From: SVEL01 sp045125245
GTDB lineage: Bacteria; Bacillota; Clostridia; Lachnospirales; Lachnospiraceae
Direction of reading: 5' to 3'
Assembly (NCBI GenBank): GCA_045125245.1
Contig: JBGVNF010000118.1
Location: 1 to 64,000 of the forward strand
DNA length: 64,000 nt
Part shown: one piece after another, positions 41,425-49,948 of the stretch
Layout of the letters: each line of letters opens with the position of its first letter
Numbering within the stretch: position 1 is the stretch's first letter
The notes under the pieces: model-generated
Database searches by the model: none
What the model saw: the letters and a program-made list of their open reading frames with translations, nothing else
Told to the model about the DNA's origin: nothing
Translations under genes and position numbers: made by a program

Positions 41425-42270
41425 ATGAAAGTACAAATTTTAGTAGAAAATACAACCAATTCAAATTTAATAGCTGAGCATGGCTTAAGCATATTTATCG
41501 AATATAATGATAAAAAAATATTACTTGATGCAGGTACAACATCTGCTTTTATAGATAACGCAGAAAAGATGAATGTGGATATAAGCAAGGTAGATTTTTG
41601 TGTATTATCTCACGGTCATTATGATCATTCAGGTGGATTTGCAGAATACTTACGACAGAATCCAACTAAAAAAGTGTATGCTATGAAAGCAATTACGGAT
41701 GAATATTATTCTGCGTCAGGTGGAAATATACATCCCATTGGTGTGCCCAAGGAAGTATATCCTGAGTATAAAGAGAATTTTATTTTACTTGATGAAGCTA
41801 CAAAGCTCGGTGATGAAATATATGTGATACCCCATAAAAATTGTAGTGAGTTAGAGAAGATAGGTGCACGAGCTAAGTTATATAAAAAGGTTGAGGGTGA
41901 ATATGGACCAGATGATTTTAGTCATGAACTTAGCCTAGTGTTTGATACAGATGAGGGACTTGTCATTTTCAATAGTTGTTCACATAGTGGTATTGTGAAT
42001 ATTATAGAAGAAGTTAAAGAATATTTTGGTGCTGATAAAAAAGTGATATCTTTCATTGGCGGGCTTCATATGAAAGGAAAGTCTGGAGATAAAGAGATTT
42101 GTACCTTTTCGGAAAGTGAAATCGAAAGTATAGTAAAATATCTTAGAGATAATAATGTGGAACGATTATATACAGGTCATTGCACTGGTATGGTGGGTTA
42201 TGAGTTAATCAAAAAATATATGGGTGAAAATGTAGAATATATTTTTACAGGCAAAGAGATTGTAATGTGA
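41425..42270 (+). CDS. Metallo-beta-lactamase fold hydrolase
   Basis: A 281-residue hydrolase with the zinc motif SHGHYDHSGG (about 63-72), a later His in CSHSGIV, and YTGHCTGMVGYE near the end. The order and the N-terminus IFIEYNDKKILLDAG resemble the subgroup annotated as 7,8-dihydropterin-6-methyl-4-(beta-D-ribofuranosyl)-aminobenzene-5'-phosphate synthase-like. That name is poorly supported outside archaea. The substrate is unknown. It is followed by the 5'-nucleotidase gene with a gap of about 90 bp. Confidence 0.87.
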   Translation: MKVQILVENTTNSNLIAEHGLSIFIEYNDKKILLDAGTTSAFIDNAEKMNVDISKVDFCVLSHGHYDHSGGFAEYLRQNPTKKVYAMKAITDEYYSASGGNIHPIGVPKEVYPEYKENFILLDEATKLGDEIYVIPHKNCSELEKIGARAKLYKKVEGEYGPDDFSHELSLVFDTDEGLVIFNSCSHSGIVNIIEEVKEYFGADKKVISFIGGLHMKGKSGDKEICTFSESEIESIVKYLRDNNVERLYTGHCTGMVGYELIKKYMGENVEYIFTGKEIVM

Positions 42271-42358
42271 AGAAATTAAATAGTATTTTTTATAATTAAG
42301 ATATATAATGAACATAATACTCTGAACTAATTTAATGCAAAAGAAAAGGAGATTTATT

Positions 42359-44047
42359 ATGCGCAAGAGAAAAATATTTAGCAAAAGTAAATATATTTTA
42401 TTTTCTGTATTAATGTGCTCTACATTATTTATAGGTTGCGAGAAAAAGGATACAAATAATGTTACAAAAACAAAGGAAGACATTATTATTTTATATACCA
42501 GTGATGTTCATTGCGGCATAGAAGAAGATATCGGATATGCAGGCCTTGCTTCATATAAAGAAGCAGTGATGGAAAAAACACCATATGTAACACTTGTAGA
42601 TTGTGGTGATGCCATACAAGGTGAATATATAGGTATGGCTTCTAGCGGTGAGTATATGGTCGATATAATGAATGAGGTTGGATATGACTTTGCCATTCTT
42701 GGAAATCATGAATTTGATTATGGAATGGGGCAGTTGGAAAAATTGATTAGCAAATCAAATGCACAGTATTTAAGCTGTAATATTACGTATACAGGGAAAA
42801 ATGAGAATGCATTGACACAGGTAAAGCCATATGAAATCGTTGAATATGGTGATACTAAGATTGCATATATAGGTATTGCTACACCAGAAACAACTACAAA
42901 GACCACACCAACATATTTTATGGAGGATGGAGAATTTGTTTATGATTTTGCTGGAGGCAGCGGTGAAGAATTTTATGGTGTGATTCAAAAATATATAGAT
43001 GAATGTAAGAAAAATGAAGCGGATTACATAATACTTCTTTCTCATTTAGGTGATGCTCCTGAGTCGGCACCATTTAACAGCACAGAATTGATAGGGGCTG
43101 TGGAAGGCGTGGACGTGTTGCTTGATGCTCATTCACACAGTACAGTCTCTTGCAGAGTGCTAAAGGACAAGGCAGGGGAAGAGGTACTTGTAAGTTCTAC
43201 GGGAACAAAATTAAATAATATTGGACAAGTAGTTATTACTTGTGATGGAAATATTTCAACAGGTCTTATCGATTTTTATGATGCAAAAGATGAAGAGATT
43301 GGTAAATTTATTGGCGATATAAAATCTGAATATGAAGAAGAGATGGAAAAGAAGGTTGCCTACAGTGATATTTCATTGAAATGTGCTAATGAAGATGGCA
43401 TACGACTTGTGCGTAACAGGGAAACTGCAATAGGAAATTTCTGCGCCGATGCATATCGCGTAGTTGCAGGTGCTGATATAGGTATGGTAAATGGTGGCGG
43501 CGTGCGTGCTGATCTTCTAGAAGGAGATATTACATATGCAGATTTAACAGCAGTTCATCCTTTTGGAAATACATTATGCATGGCTAAAGTATCAGGACAA
43601 GAAATTGCAGATATTTTGGAGATTGGCGCAGTAAACACTATGAATGTAGAAGTTAAGGATGACCAGGCAGCTGGTGAAAACGGCAGCTTTATGAGTGTAT
43701 CAGGTCTTAAATATACTGTGGATACTTCGGTGGAATCTTCAGTTATATTTGATGAAAATGGAATGTTTATAGAAGTAAAAGGTGACCGTCGAGTAAAGGA
43801 CATTATGATTATGAACGACGAGGGTGAATATGAACCTATTGATTTAAAGGGTGAGTATACTTTGGCATCACATAATTATTTATTAAAGGAGCAAGGTTCG
43901 GGAGCAACCTTCTTTGATGATAATGAATTTATCATTGATGAAGGAATGACAGATTATCAGATGCTTATATTATATCTTACAGAATATTTAAATGGAGATT
44001 TAGCTAGTAAATATTCAGATGTAGAAGGTAGAATAACAATAGAATAA
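42359..44047 (+). CDS. Secreted 5'-nucleotidase/2',3'-cyclic phosphodiesterase lipoprotein
   Basis: A 562-residue UshA-like enzyme that dephosphorylates extracellular nucleotides. The N-terminal signal ends in the lipobox LFIGC, so it should be anchored outside the cell. The metallophosphatase domain (about 38-290) has YTSDVHC, DCGDAIQGE, GNHEFDYG and DAHSHS. The C-terminal nucleotidase domain (about 330-550) has GNFCADA, NGGGVRADL and HPFGNTL. The ATG at 42359 follows AAGGAG by 7 nt. It probably feeds nucleosides to the phosphorylase encoded upstream. Confidence 0.93.
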   Translation: MRKRKIFSKSKYILFSVLMCSTLFIGCEKKDTNNVTKTKEDIIILYTSDVHCGIEEDIGYAGLASYKEAVMEKTPYVTLVDCGDAIQGEYIGMASSGEYMVDIMNEVGYDFAILGNHEFDYGMGQLEKLISKSNAQYLSCNITYTGKNENALTQVKPYEIVEYGDTKIAYIGIATPETTTKTTPTYFMEDGEFVYDFAGGSGEEFYGVIQKYIDECKKNEADYIILLSHLGDAPESAPFNSTELIGAVEGVDVLLDAHSHSTVSCRVLKDKAGEEVLVSSTGTKLNNIGQVVITCDGNISTGLIDFYDAKDEEIGKFIGDIKSEYEEEMEKKVAYSDISLKCANEDGIRLVRNRETAIGNFCADAYRVVAGADIGMVNGGGVRADLLEGDITYADLTAVHPFGNTLCMAKVSGQEIADILEIGAVNTMNVEVKDDQAAGENGSFMSVSGLKYTVDTSVESSVIFDENGMFIEVKGDRRVKDIMIMNDEGEYEPIDLKGEYTLASHNYLLKEQGSGATFFDDNEFIIDEGMTDYQMLILYLTEYLNGDLASKYSDVEGRITIE

Positions 44048-44148
44048 AAACAAGTCTCGCTTGATGAAATTAATTGACTAAAGAAGCAGAAGTTGGTACT
44101 ATAATATCAAGTTGAATATGTGGAGAGAGCTGAATATGGAGGTTAATT

Positions 44149-45579
44149 ATGAGAAGACAGTTTTGCAAAAGATTAGTCTGCTTATTTGTTGCATCTATTT
44201 TTATGCTTACAAATCTAGTAGGTTGCAGTAAAGGTAAGGATATTCCAACAAGTGAGACGGCGTCAGAAGTATCTGGAGAAACAACAGATTTATCTGTGGA
44301 TGATTTGTCTAATACAACTCAAAAAACAGATGTAGAAACAAAAACGGAACAAGCTTCATCAGAGGAAGAGACGACTTTAGAAAAATCTGATGAGACATCG
44401 AAAAGTGAATCAGAGAATGCTACATCTACAGAAGGGGCGAATAAGGAAACAACATCAAAAGTTATAGAGACAACGAAGAAACAAGAACAGACAACAAAAA
44501 AGCCAGTACAGACAACAAAAAAGCCTAATAATAAGACGACGGAAAAGACAACTGCTAAGCCAAAACCTGTGGAGCAGACGACTACAGCGCCAAAGGTGTC
44601 AAAGGCAGAGCAGATGGCAAAAGACATAGTTGACGATATTATTACATCAAAGATGTCGGAGTTTGAGAAGGCTCTAACGATTCATGATTGGTTAATATTT
44701 AATTTGGATTATGATTTTACATTTTCGAATTATTATGTAGAGGAAACGCTCACAGATAGAAAATGTGTGTGTCAAGGGTATGCGTTGACATTTCAGTTGA
44801 TGTGCAAGCTGGCTGGATTAGAATCTATTTTCGTATCTGGTACAGGCTATTCCTCAGGAGAATGGGGAGGGCACGCATGGAATCAAGTTCGTATAGATGG
44901 GGTATGGTACAATGTAGATGTTACATGGGATGACCCGGCATCACCAGGAAAGGATTTTAACAATCATGCTGGTAACAGACATGATTATTTTCTAATATCC
45001 GATGCTAGAATTAATAAAGACCACAAGGCAACTTCTTCAGGCAGACAAAACTGTTCAAAAGATTATGATAGAGTTGCTATTGTAAAGGCAGCAACGAATA
45101 ATGTATATCACAGTAACTGTGGATTTGCGACTAATGTCGAAGAAATGGCAGCGGCCATAAATAAATTAGTTGAAGCAAATAAGAGTGAAATATATATAAA
45201 ATATTATGATCCAAAATTGACATTAGATAATATGTGGAATGGTATATGGGATAAGTTAAAGATGGCTAAATATCCAATTGGCTCAGTATCTGCATATGCA
45301 CCTGTTGATGGAATTGTTACATATGTGTTATCTGTTATACCATTGAAGGAGTGGAATAAGATAACTGTAATTACAAGTGAACAACAATTAAATGAACTTA
45401 TGGATACCACATATAATAGTGGAAAGACGACACTTACTGTTCGATATGAACCAGTGGATGGAGAAGTGTGGTTTGGTTCAGAAAAATATATATTTAGTCA
45501 AAATGGCAGGGCGGAATATAATGGTGGTAAAGCTATCTATACCACTATTGAAATCATGGGTTTACAAACGATGCCTTAG
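44149..45579 (+). CDS. Transglutaminase-like lipoprotein
   Basis: A 476-residue exported protein. The signal peptide ends in the lipobox NLVGC (Cys at about 26). A linker of about 130 residues very rich in Thr, Lys, Ser and Glu, with repeated TTKKP motifs, spans the wall. The transglutaminase/protease-like core (about 155-285) has the triad Cys in CVCQGYA, His in GGHAWNQV and Asp in NVDVTWDDP. The C-terminal 180 residues are of unknown fold. Such enzymes in this family may act as peptidases or isopeptide-forming enzymes at the surface. It is convergent with the PdxR-like gene, 2 bp apart. Confidence 0.88.
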   Translation: MRRQFCKRLVCLFVASIFMLTNLVGCSKGKDIPTSETASEVSGETTDLSVDDLSNTTQKTDVETKTEQASSEEETTLEKSDETSKSESENATSTEGANKETTSKVIETTKKQEQTTKKPVQTTKKPNNKTTEKTTAKPKPVEQTTTAPKVSKAEQMAKDIVDDIITSKMSEFEKALTIHDWLIFNLDYDFTFSNYYVEETLTDRKCVCQGYALTFQLMCKLAGLESIFVSGTGYSSGEWGGHAWNQVRIDGVWYNVDVTWDDPASPGKDFNNHAGNRHDYFLISDARINKDHKATSSGRQNCSKDYDRVAIVKAATNNVYHSNCGFATNVEEMAAAINKLVEANKSEIYIKYYDPKLTLDNMWNGIWDKLKMAKYPIGSVSAYAPVDGIVTYVLSVIPLKEWNKITVITSEQQLNELMDTTYNSGKTTLTVRYEPVDGEVWFGSEKYIFSQNGRAEYNGGKAIYTTIEIMGLQTMP

Positions 45580-45581
45580 AA

Positions 45582-46637
45582 TTATTTTTTCATTTTCCTT
45601 CGCATGTGATTTAGATGGCGTTCAAAATTACCGCTGGAAATAAATTCAGCGAGAATATACTGGTCCATAACAGGAACAGAACAAGAAAGATTACCAAGAA
45701 TCTGGTCATACTTTTCAAGTAATGCATCAGGCAATATCATATAGCCTATTCTCATAGCTGGGGATAGGCTTTTTGAAAATGTATTTATATATATAACGTG
45801 ATTAAAATGGTCTAATGAGTATAACGACTCAATAGGATGACCAGGTATGAAAAATTCACTGTCAAAGTCATCCTCTATAATATAATTCTCTGTATTTTCA
45901 GCCCATTTTAAGTACTCGTAACGTTTTGAGATAGATGTGGTTACGCCAGAAGGATAGCTATGAAATGGTGTAACATGAAGTACATCAAATGTGGAATTGT
46001 TTAATGCTTGGGATGTAATGCCATTTGCGCCCATTTTAAGTGGACATACAGAAGCACCCATACCTTCATAAGCTAGACGAATCTGGTCATAAGATGGGTT
46101 TTCTATACCGTATATTTTATCGCGACCAAGAATTTTGGCAGCAGTTTCATATAGCTGCTCTGCACCAGAACCTATGACGATATTGTTAGGCTGAGCTATC
46201 ATTCCACGATATCTATGTAAATAATCAGCGATAGCATTTCTAAGGATAGAGCATCCCTTGTTTGGTGCTTTAACAAAGAGCTTATCGCCATTATCAGATA
46301 TAACTTTTCTTACAGTTTTAAACCATACAGAATATTCGAAGTCTTGGACAGTATATTCATCTGCCACAGGTAGATAATTTATAGCCATAGTTTCATTTTG
46401 ATTTTTAGGGGGAATATATCCTTTGATATCGCACACAAAATAACCAGAACGCTGCCTTGGAGCGATGTATCCTTCGTCTTCAAGCATAAAGTAAGCTCGT
46501 TCTATAGTGATAAGACTATAACCAGTTTTATCGGACATAATACGTTTTGAAGGAAGCTTAGTACCCGCCATAAATTCTCCGGTTAAAATCTTGTTTTTTA
46601 CATCTTTATATAAATTATAATATTTCTTATCGCTCAT
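45582..46637 (-). CDS. MocR/PdxR-type regulator, C-terminally truncated
   Basis: A GntR-type winged helix (about 1-75, with KLPSKRIMSDKTGYSLITIE) is joined to an aminotransferase-like domain. That domain has the PLP lysine in INTFSKSLSPAMRIGY (about 288). It ends after 351 residues at NHMRRKMKK, whereas family members run to about 440-480, so the small C-terminal subdomain is missing. The stop lies 2 bp from the convergent transglutaminase gene. The ATG at 46637 (MSDKKYYNLY) is used; an in-frame start at 46685 overlaps the ribosome binding site. It is divergent from pdxK, as PdxR regulators of vitamin B6 salvage usually are. Confidence 0.78.
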   Translation of the reverse strand: MSDKKYYNLYKDVKNKILTGEFMAGTKLPSKRIMSDKTGYSLITIERAYFMLEDEGYIAPRQRSGYFVCDIKGYIPPKNQNETMAINYLPVADEYTVQDFEYSVWFKTVRKVISDNGDKLFVKAPNKGCSILRNAIADYLHRYRGMIAQPNNIVIGSGAEQLYETAAKILGRDKIYGIENPSYDQIRLAYEGMGASVCPLKMGANGITSQALNNSTFDVLHVTPFHSYPSGVTTSISKRYEYLKWAENTENYIIEDDFDSEFFIPGHPIESLYSLDHFNHVIYINTFSKSLSPAMRIGYMILPDALLEKYDQILGNLSCSVPVMDQYILAEFISSGNFERHLNHMRRKMKK

Positions 46638-46730
46638 CTGGTTATAAAAAAATCTCCTTTTTTGATTATATACATAATACCACATTGATATTATAATTAT
46701 GAAAAAATAAAAAGTAAAGAGGAATTAATC

Positions 46731-47564
46731 ATGGCTTATCCAAAGATTTTAACAATACAAGATATATCGTGTATGGGACAGTGCTCCTTGACAGTTGCAT
46801 TGCCTATTATTTCCGCGTGTGGAGTGGAAACCTGTGTACTTCCATCAGCCGTATTATCAACGCATACAGGTGGATTTACAGGCTTTACATTTAGAGATTT
46901 GACAGAGGATATGCCGTCTATAAATAATCATTGGCAGAAGGAAGGCATTAAGTTTGATGCGGTCTATACAGGATACCTTGGAAGTGCTAAGCAGATAGAG
47001 TACGTTAAGGAAATTGTGGTGACATCTAAAAAAGAGGCGGCTCCATTTATCGTGGATCCAGCTATGGCGGATAATGGAAAGTTATATGCAGGCTTTGATG
47101 ATGCTTTCGTTCAGGAGATGAAGGAACTTTGTAGAGTTGCAGATTATGTACTTCCAAATATAACAGAAGCTTGTCTGCTTACAGACACAGAGTATAAGGA
47201 AGAGTATGACAGAGTTTATATTGATGACATTCTTGAGAAACTTTGTGCTTTAGGTTGTAAGAATATTATTATGACAGGTATTTCGTATAATGATAAGACT
47301 ACAGGTGTCGTAATTATGGAAAATGGTGTCTATAATTATTATGAGCATATTAAGCTTCCTAGAATATGTCATGGAACAGGTGATATATATGCGTCAACAT
47401 TTGTAGGTGCGTTAATAAGAGGGAAGAGTGCATACGCCGCAGCGAAGCTGGCAGCAGATTACACATTAGAATGTGTAAAGGCGACAATGGAAGAAGAGGG
47501 ACATTGGTACGGAGCAAAATTTGAGCCAGTGCTTCCATATTTAATTAATGAGATAAATAAGTAA
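46731..47564 (+). CDS. Pyridoxamine/pyridoxal kinase
   Basis: A 277-residue ribokinase-fold kinase that phosphorylates vitamin B6 compounds. It starts with ILTIQDISCMGQCSLTVALP and contains DPAMADNGK, PNITEACLLT, and the anion-hole and catalytic motif CHGTGDIYASTFVGAL (about 223-238). GAGGAATTA precedes the ATG. It is divergent from the MocR-type regulator with 93 bp between starts. That region contains TATAAT-like hexamers for both directions. It may be named pdxK or pdxY. Confidence 0.92.
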   Translation: MAYPKILTIQDISCMGQCSLTVALPIISACGVETCVLPSAVLSTHTGGFTGFTFRDLTEDMPSINNHWQKEGIKFDAVYTGYLGSAKQIEYVKEIVVTSKKEAAPFIVDPAMADNGKLYAGFDDAFVQEMKELCRVADYVLPNITEACLLTDTEYKEEYDRVYIDDILEKLCALGCKNIIMTGISYNDKTTGVVIMENGVYNYYEHIKLPRICHGTGDIYASTFVGALIRGKSAYAAAKLAADYTLECVKATMEEEGHWYGAKFEPVLPYLINEINK

Positions 47565-47617
47565 TCGAAATTAATAAAACTTTAACATTTCATAAATTAA
47601 TCTTACTAATAATAACG

Positions 47618-47654
47618 GTTAAAAAACAGAGGTAAAATACCTCTGTTTTTTAAC
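47618..47654. terminator. Bidirectional terminator between pdxK and the DinD-like gene
   Basis: GTTAAAAAACAGAGGT pairs exactly with ACCTCTGTTTTTTAAC around a short loop. A- and T-runs on both sides allow action in both directions. Confidence 0.88.
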
Positions 47655-47668
47655 GATAAAGCAATTTA

Positions 47669-48589
47669 TTATTGATCTTTTGAAATTTCTAATAAATTTG
47701 GAATAGATGCATTAAGAGGGGAAATAACGCTTTGTCCAATAGATTTTTCTAGTTCTTTACGTGCGTTGCCAGCAATGGTGCCACCTTCCATAACGGTGTC
47801 TTTTGTTTGCGAAAATCCTGTAGGATTTTTTGCTTTTGCAATAGCTGTGGCAGATACTTCTGCTAATTGATTCAGCGCCAACTCAATATTGGTCATGTTG
47901 TCACGAAGACTTTCTTTTTTTAATCCTTTGAATTGTTTATATTCTTTGATAGTTTTTCCAGACCATGTTTTTGTAAGTATATTTGTGAGGGTAGCGTATT
48001 CCTTAGGGTGTTTTACACCTGCACGGTCCCACTCGGCAGTTAATTGTTTGCGAACATCTATTGCCTGGAGTCTTTGTTCGATCCATTTTTCTGAATAGCC
48101 TTTTTCACGGTAAGTGTAAATTGCGCGTTCAAAGGCGAGCTCTGGATCTATTATTTCATCTAAACGTTCTTTTCCAACTTGAGCAAGCCATTGCTTAAAC
48201 GGTTCGGCTTTTTTTGAAGGAATGGACTGAATAATACGAAGAAGTTGTTCCGTATTAGCGCAATCAGTAACACGCATCTTATCATCTGAGGCCTTCATTT
48301 TATATTTTTTCAAACCGTGACAATTTGTCACGGTTTCATTTCCCTCTGTTAATAGTCGTTGTTTTAATTTTCTCCAATAAGATGTTGCATCAACAGAATC
48401 TGTCAGTACTTGGCATACATCAATGATTGAGAAATACCATTCTTCTTCTTTTGGATTCCAGAGTTTTCTAACAGCATTATCATAAAAAAATTCAAGTTCC
48501 TGTTTGTTTTCGATGATTAATTCCTCTACAGGTACCGGAACTGAGTTGCCTGTTTCTTCATCGTAAATATAAAAAAAGAAATTATTCAC
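47669..48589 (-). CDS. DinD-like protein with BRO-N (phage antirepressor) domain
   Basis: A 306-residue protein. Residues about 30-135 form a BRO-N-like domain (YFSIIDVCQVLTDSVDATSY, WRKLKQRL). The rest resembles the DNA-damage-inducible protein D of E. coli (KWIEQRLQAIDVRKQLTAEW, then TLTNILTKTWSGKT). DinD is reported to inhibit RecA filaments, so a role in DNA damage response is likely, though not proven here. There are no phage genes around it. A LexA-like box overlaps its promoter. The ATG follows GGAAGGTG at a normal spacing. Confidence 0.82.
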   Translation of the reverse strand: MNNFFFYIYDEETGNSVPVPVEELIIENKQELEFFYDNAVRKLWNPKEEEWYFSIIDVCQVLTDSVDATSYWRKLKQRLLTEGNETVTNCHGLKKYKMKASDDKMRVTDCANTEQLLRIIQSIPSKKAEPFKQWLAQVGKERLDEIIDPELAFERAIYTYREKGYSEKWIEQRLQAIDVRKQLTAEWDRAGVKHPKEYATLTNILTKTWSGKTIKEYKQFKGLKKESLRDNMTNIELALNQLAEVSATAIAKAKNPTGFSQTKDTVMEGGTIAGNARKELEKSIGQSVISPLNASIPNLLEISKDQ

Positions 48590-48635
48590 CTTCCTTCAAA
48601 ATATGTATGTAATAAATTGCTAAAACAATAAATAT

Positions 48636-48664
48636 ATTATAACATATTCCAAACATATGTTCAA
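48636..48664 (-). promoter_or_regulatory. DinD-like gene promoter with LexA-type box
   Basis: On the minus strand TTGAAC (48664-48659) and TATAAT (48641-48636) are 17 bp apart. The -35 is part of GAACATATGTTT (48662-48651), which matches the Gram-positive LexA/DinR box GAAC-N4-GTTC except for the last base. Confidence 0.65.
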
Positions 48665-48711
48665 GTGGATCGTTGTGATTTTTAGAAAGTATTTAAGGAT
48701 TTAGTAGTTCA

Positions 48712-48765
48712 TTAACAAAACTTTAACAATTTAAAAACAACATATAAATAATTCCTTGTTATATT
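48712..48765 (+). promoter_or_regulatory. PhoP-box-like repeats and -10 for the following gene
   Basis: TTAACA occurs at 48712-48717 and 48723-48728. The weaker forms AAAACA (48734-48739) and TAAATA (48745-48750) follow at the same 11-bp period. TATATT (48760-48765) would be the -10. This is the arrangement of PhoP-activated promoters in Bacillus, but the last two units are poor matches. Confidence 0.4.
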
Positions 48766-48808
48766 GATACTGTAAAAGAAAACAGGTTAATCTAAGGAGG
48801 AATTTTTT

Positions 48809-49177
48809 ATGAATAAGAACGATCAGCAGTTTATGGCACAGAAGATACGCACACAGTATATGGAGAAGGAAGAGAAGAGTACAGACCTTGATAAATTAAA
48901 AGAATTAGATAGAAAAGTTAAGCGTCCTGCAAATATTTTTGGATATACATTTGGAACTATCAGTGCTCTTATAATGGGTAGCGGAATGAGTCTTGTTATG
49001 ACAGATATTGGAGAAAAGTTAGGACTTGGCGATATGATGGTACATGGAATTGTGATTGGGGTAATTGGGATGGGGATTGTTGTAGTTGCGTATCCTGTAT
49101 ATACAAGAATTTTAAAGAAAGAAAGAGAAAAAATAGCACCGGAAATATTGAGATTAACGGAAGAGATTATGCATTAG
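48809..49177 (+). CDS. Small membrane protein with two transmembrane helices, unknown
   Basis: A 122-residue protein with a charged N-terminal 40 residues (EKEEKSTDLDKLKELDRKVK, likely coiled coil). Two membrane segments follow (about 43-65 and 78-100), then a basic/acidic C-terminal helix. I know similar proteins in this bacterial family only as hypothetical. AAGGAGG precedes the ATG. The upstream PhoP-like repeats may indicate control by phosphate. A terminator follows. Confidence 0.78.
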   Translation: MNKNDQQFMAQKIRTQYMEKEEKSTDLDKLKELDRKVKRPANIFGYTFGTISALIMGSGMSLVMTDIGEKLGLGDMMVHGIVIGVIGMGIVVVAYPVYTRILKKEREKIAPEILRLTEEIMH

Positions 49178-49208
49178 CATAGAAATATAGATAACAGATA
49201 TGGAAGAG

Positions 49209-49241
49209 AAAAGAGCTTATGCAATCTGGCATAAGCTCTTT
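49209..49241. terminator. Bidirectional terminator
   Basis: AAAGAGCTTATGC pairs exactly with GCATAAGCTCTTT between two convergent genes. Confidence 0.85.
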
Positions 49242-49264
49242 GTAATCTGATAATTAAAGCGATA

Positions 49265-49948
49265 CTATATCTTAAAAGCCTTATCTACCGGCACCGAACA
49301 TACAACACCCTTTGCCTCAGAACGCAAGCCAAATTCCTTATTAACCTCTTCCATAATTTGGTTTCTAACAGTATCTGGTGCAAGGATTGCGATAATCTCC
49401 TTCTCATCCTGAATCTGAAGGTCTGCCATATCACTTGTTTTACTTGTGTCAGCTTTTCTGGCACGGATGATAGTTCCGCCAGTAGCACCAGCTTTTTTAG
49501 CTACACTCATAATCACGTCAGTGTAACCAGGATTAACATTTATAAATATTAAGCTATGTTGATATTCACTCTTCATTGCGTTTGAATCTCCTTTCAAATC
49601 AGTCTTGCCAGTTCTTTGTAAGATAACTTCAGCAGTAAGCTTACTCATAGCGGAGGTTGATAAAATCATAAGTAAACCTCCAAAACCCATGCCAGTACCT
49701 AAGTCATTGGCTAATTCAGTAGCTAAGATTTCTACATTTTTTCTAGGTGCGTAGCTGATGACAATGTCCTTATCACTGCTACCAAGTCCTAAGATATCCA
49801 TCATTTCAGAAGAAGCAGTACCGGCTCCCACTGCCTGCATATGAAGGAAAATGTCTTTATTGTTAAGCATATTCATATAAGACTTTGCTTTGCCACGTTC
49901 GATAATGGATATAATAAGCATAATCTGTTCATCTTTTTTATAACTCAT
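49265..49948 (-). CDS. Tandem PII-like nitrogen-regulator family protein
   Basis: A 227-residue protein that appears to hold two PII-type ferredoxin-like domains. The first (about 8-105) has LIISIIERGKAKSYMNML and AVGAGTASSEMMDILGLG. The second (about 128-225) has KAGATGGTIIRARKA and DEKEIIAILAP. Canonical PII proteins have one domain of about 112 residues and trimerise, so this would be a fused form. It lacks the uridylylated Tyr in a classic T-loop. The start overlaps the DUF1538 gene by 11 bp. It probably senses a nucleotide or metabolite to regulate that membrane protein, which is inference. Confidence 0.82.
   Translation of the reverse strand: MSYKKDEQIMLIISIIERGKAKSYMNMLNNKDIFLHMQAVGAGTASSEMMDILGLGSSDKDIVISYAPRKNVEILATELANDLGTGMGFGGLLMILSTSAMSKLTAEVILQRTGKTDLKGDSNAMKSEYQHSLIFINVNPGYTDVIMSVAKKAGATGGTIIRARKADTSKTSDMADLQIQDEKEIIAILAPDTVRNQIMEEVNKEFGLRSEAKGVVCSVPVDKAFKI

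Noticed and set aside
44319..44627. Minus-strand frame of 102 codons rich in Val, Phe and Ser
   Set aside because: It is the antisense shadow of the Thr/Lys-rich linker of the transglutaminase-like lipoprotein.
47571..47600. PhoP-like TTAATA/TTAACA repeats downstream of pdxK
   Set aside because: They have the 11-bp period but lie at the end of a gene before a bidirectional terminator, with no start codon in reach. Probably AT-rich chance.
47669..48589. Prophage indicated by a BRO-N domain gene
   Set aside because: No integrase, terminase, capsid or attachment site is nearby. The C-terminal part is DinD-like and the promoter is LexA-like, so a chromosomal SOS gene is more likely.
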